DNA from: Clusia tigrina
Taxonomy: Eukaryota; Arthropoda; Insecta; Diptera; Clusiidae
DNA length: 64,000 nucleotides
Reading direction: 5' to 3'
NCBI GenBank assembly: GCA_920105625.2
Contig: OV050032.1
Coordinates: 95,154,542 to 95,218,541 of the forward strand
Every line of letters begins with the position of its first letter. The stretch's first letter is position 1. Position numbers and translations under genes: made by a program. Below are positions 61,831 through 64,000 of this stretch, one piece after another. The notes under the pieces were generated by a model. That model was given only the letters and a program-made list of their open reading frames with translations. It was not told where the DNA came from and searched no databases.

Positions 61831-64000
61831 ACCTTGAAATTTTGTAACAATAAAGTACCCGAGCCTCTTGTCAATTTAAGCTATCGCTCAAAACTATGCT
61901 ACCCTAGAGTCCCAAATCAAACACTGATAAAACTTCAAACGCCCCTAACTTTTTACGGTACGTCCTACACCTCTCAAAGTTTGCAACATACAAATGCTTG
62001 TAACTTTTTACTGGAGCGTCATAAAACCTTGAAATTTTGTAACAATAAAGTACTCGAGCCTCTTGTCAATTTAAGCCATCGCTCAAAGCTATGCTACCCT
62101 TGAGTCCCAAATCAAACACTGATAAAACTTCAAACGCCCCTAACTTCTTTACGGTACGTCCTACACCTATCAAAGTTGGCAACATTCAAATGCTTGTAAC
62201 ATTTTACTGGAGCGTCATAAAACCTTGAAATTTTGTAACAATAAAGTACTCGAGCCTCTTGTCAATTTAAGCCATCGCTCAAAGCTATGCTACCCTTGAG
62301 TCCCAAATCAAACACTGATAAAACTTCAAACGCCCCTAACTTCTTTACGGTACGTCCTACACCTATCAAAGTTGGAAACATACAAATGCTTGTAACTTTT
62401 TACTGGAGCGTCATAAAACCTTGAAATTTTGTAACAATAAAGTACCCGAGCATCTTGTCAATTTAAGCCACCGCTCACAGCTATGCTACCCTAGAGTCCC
62501 ACATCAAACACTGATAAAACTTCAAATGGCCCTAACTTCTATACGGTACGTCCTACACCTACCAAAGTTTGCAATATACAAATGCTTGTATCTTTTTTCT
62601 AGAGCGTCATAAAACCTTGAAATTTTTTAACAATAAAGTACCCGAGCCTCTTGTCAATTTAAGCTATCGCTCAAAGCTATGCTACCCCTGGGGTCCCAAA
62701 TCAAACACTGATAAAACTTCAAACGCCCCTAACTTCTATACGGTACGTCCTACACCTATCAAAGTTTGCAACATACAAATGCTTGGAACTTTTTACTGGA
62801 GCGTCATAAAACCTTGAAATTTTGTAACAATAAAATACTCGAACCTCTTGTCAATTTAAGTTATCGCTCAAAGCTATGCTACCCTAGAGTCCCAAATCAA
62901 ACACTGATAAAACTTCAAGTGGCCCTAACTTCTATACGGTACGTCCTCCACCTATCAAAGTTTGCAACATACAAATGCTTGTAACTTTTTACTGGAGCGT
63001 CATAAAACCTTAACATTTTGTAACAATAAAGTACTCGAGCCTCTTGTCAATTTAAGCCATCGCTCAAAGCTATGCTACCCTTGAGTCCCAAATCAAACAC
63101 TGATAAAACTTCATATGGCCCTAACTTCTATACGGTACGTCCTACACCTATCAAAGTTTGCAACATACAAATGCTTGTAACTTTTTACTGGAGCGTCATA
63201 AAACCTTGAAATTTTGTAACAATGAAGTACTCGAGCATCTTGTCAATTTAAGTTATGGCTCAAAGCTATGGTACCCTAGAGTCCCAAATCAAACACTGAT
63301 AAAACTTCAAATGGCCCTAACTTTTATATGGTACGTCCTACACCTATCAAAGTTTGCAACATACAAATGCTTGTATCTTTTTACTGGAGCGCCATAAAAC
63401 CTTGAAATTTTGTAACAATGAAGTACTCGAGCCTCTTGTCAATTTAAGCCATCGCTCAAAGCTATGCTACTCTAGAGTCCCAAATCAAACAAAGATACAA
63501 CTTCAAATGGCCCTAACTTCTATACGGTACGTCCTACACCTATCAAAGTTTGCAACATACAAATGCTTGTCACTTTTTACTGGAGCGTCATAAAACCTTG
63601 AAATTTTAGAACAATATAGTACCCGAGCCTCTTGTCAATTTAAGCTATCGCTCAAAAATATGCCACCCTAGAATCCCAAATCAAACACTGATAAAACTTC
63701 AAACACCCCTAACTTCTTTACGGTACGTCCTACACCAATCAAAGTTTGCAACAAACAAATGCTTGTAACTTTTTCCTGGAGCGTCATAAAACCTTAAAAT
63801 TTTGTAACAATAAAGTACCCGAGGATCTTGTCAATTTAAGCTATCGCTCAAAACTATGCTACCCTTGAGTCCCAAATCAAACACTGATAAAACTTTAAAC
63901 GCCCCTAACTTCTTTACGGTACGTCCTACACCTATCAAAGTTGGCAACATACAAATGCTTGTAATTTTTTACTTTAGCGTCATAAAACCTTGAAATTTTG
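61831..64000 (+). repeat. Region IV block S (11 monomers to window end)
   Basis: It matches block R at +2,744 bp up to about 62,960 and at +1,960 bp from 63,007 on, so the tetramer 60,263-61,046 of block R is absent. The last monomers (AACAATATAG, AAATATGCCACCC, CCCGAGGATC, CTTTAGCG at 63,974) reproduce those just before 61,831. The window thus ends as another block of the same kind begins. Confidence 0.87.

Larger units (their letters stand above)
1..64000 (+). repeat. 196-bp tandem satellite array, 327 monomers, open at both ends
   Basis: A 196-bp unit repeats head-to-tail across the whole window with no inversion and no interruption. Phase can be followed from a monomer start at 1 to one at 63,987. 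The 63,986 bp between them equal 327 x 196 minus 106, and a net indel ledger read from the sequence accounts for exactly 106. GC of a typical monomer is about 38%. Neighbouring monomers differ at roughly 5-10% of positions by eye, while copies one higher-order period apart are nearly identical. Such a pattern is typical of eukaryotic centromeric or heterochromatic satellites. Locus and species are inference only, and I do not recognise the family. There is no stretch of more than 300 bases outside the repeat. Confidence 0.98.

Noticed and set aside
152..63593. A very regular series of 72-86-codon open frames on the + strand, one in many monomers, with nearly the same predicted peptide (MQHTN...)
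   Set aside because: They start at TTG (monomer position 152) and end at the TAA of the next monomer. They appear because the unit happens to lack a stop in that frame. Since 196 = 3 x 65 + 1, the frame shifts in each unit and consecutive frames overlap by 23 nt. Substitutions and 1-bp indels show no sign of frame protection. Not genes.
1..64000. CRISPR-like array, because units repeat regularly
   Set aside because: Units are adjacent with no unique spacers, 196 bp long, and variable throughout. It is a satellite.
1..64000. Telomere-like CCCTAA in each monomer (positions 113-118 or so, GGCCCTAACTT)
   Set aside because: It is a single hexamer per 196 bp, never in tandem, and not conserved in all variants. 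Chance occurrence.
1..64000. CENP-B box
   Set aside because: The required TTCG....A..CGGG core is not present in the monomer. The few TTCG occurrences (GTATTCGAGCC near 43,031, 47,947 and 51,278, and a few GGTTCGTCC) lack the second half.
1..64000. A hidden gene system or mobile element inside the array
   Set aside because: I followed the monomer phase through the whole window and every segment belongs to the 196-bp unit, so there is no room for an unrelated element.

Overview
The whole 64 kb window is one uninterrupted tandem satellite array. I see no protein-coding gene, RNA gene, transposon, CRISPR array or unique-sequence island on either strand. The basic unit is a 196-bp monomer of about 38% GC, always head-to-tail in one orientation. 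Position 1 is taken as monomer position 1 (the 'ACCTTGAA' start). The same phase can be followed to a start at 63,987, which gives 327 monomers plus 14 nt. The 106 bp missing from a perfect 327 x 196 are fully explained by about two dozen small indels and one 88-bp deletion. The array runs off both ends of the window.

This points to a eukaryotic chromosome, in centromeric, pericentromeric or other heterochromatic DNA. The evidence is a nucleosome-scale monomer, megabase-style higher-order structure and no unique DNA. I do not recognise the satellite family and cannot name the organism from sequence alone. A plant or an animal would both fit.

The monomers carry linked variants that serve as barcodes, so block duplications (higher-order repeats, HORs) can be traced. 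Region I (1 to about 26.8 kb) has a 7-mer block near 6.3-8.7 kb, a 21-mer (4,116 bp) in two tandem copies at about 11.66-19.89 kb, a tetramer duplication at 19.4-20.96 kb, and a 22-mer-spaced pair at 20.4/24.7 kb. Region II (about 26.8-41.8 kb) has a 1,563-bp 8-mer tandem pair, a 22-mer pair starting at 30.75 and 34.97 kb, and a run of 784-bp tetramers at 38.9-41.8 kb. Region III (about 41.8-53.6 kb) is built on a 2,556-bp 13-mer that carries a private 8-bp insertion, plus a displaced copy of that block. Region IV (about 53.6-64 kb) consists of 10-, 11- and 14-monomer relatives sharing several diagnostic variants.

The layout records layered unequal exchange and local homogenisation: near neighbours are most alike, several junctions fall inside monomers, and four-monomer (784-bp) steps recur. 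Short open frames in nearly every monomer (72-79 codons, starting at TTG) are a by-product of the repeat and are not reported as genes. The main outside caveat is assembly accuracy, because long near-identical tandem copies are the hardest sequence to assemble.
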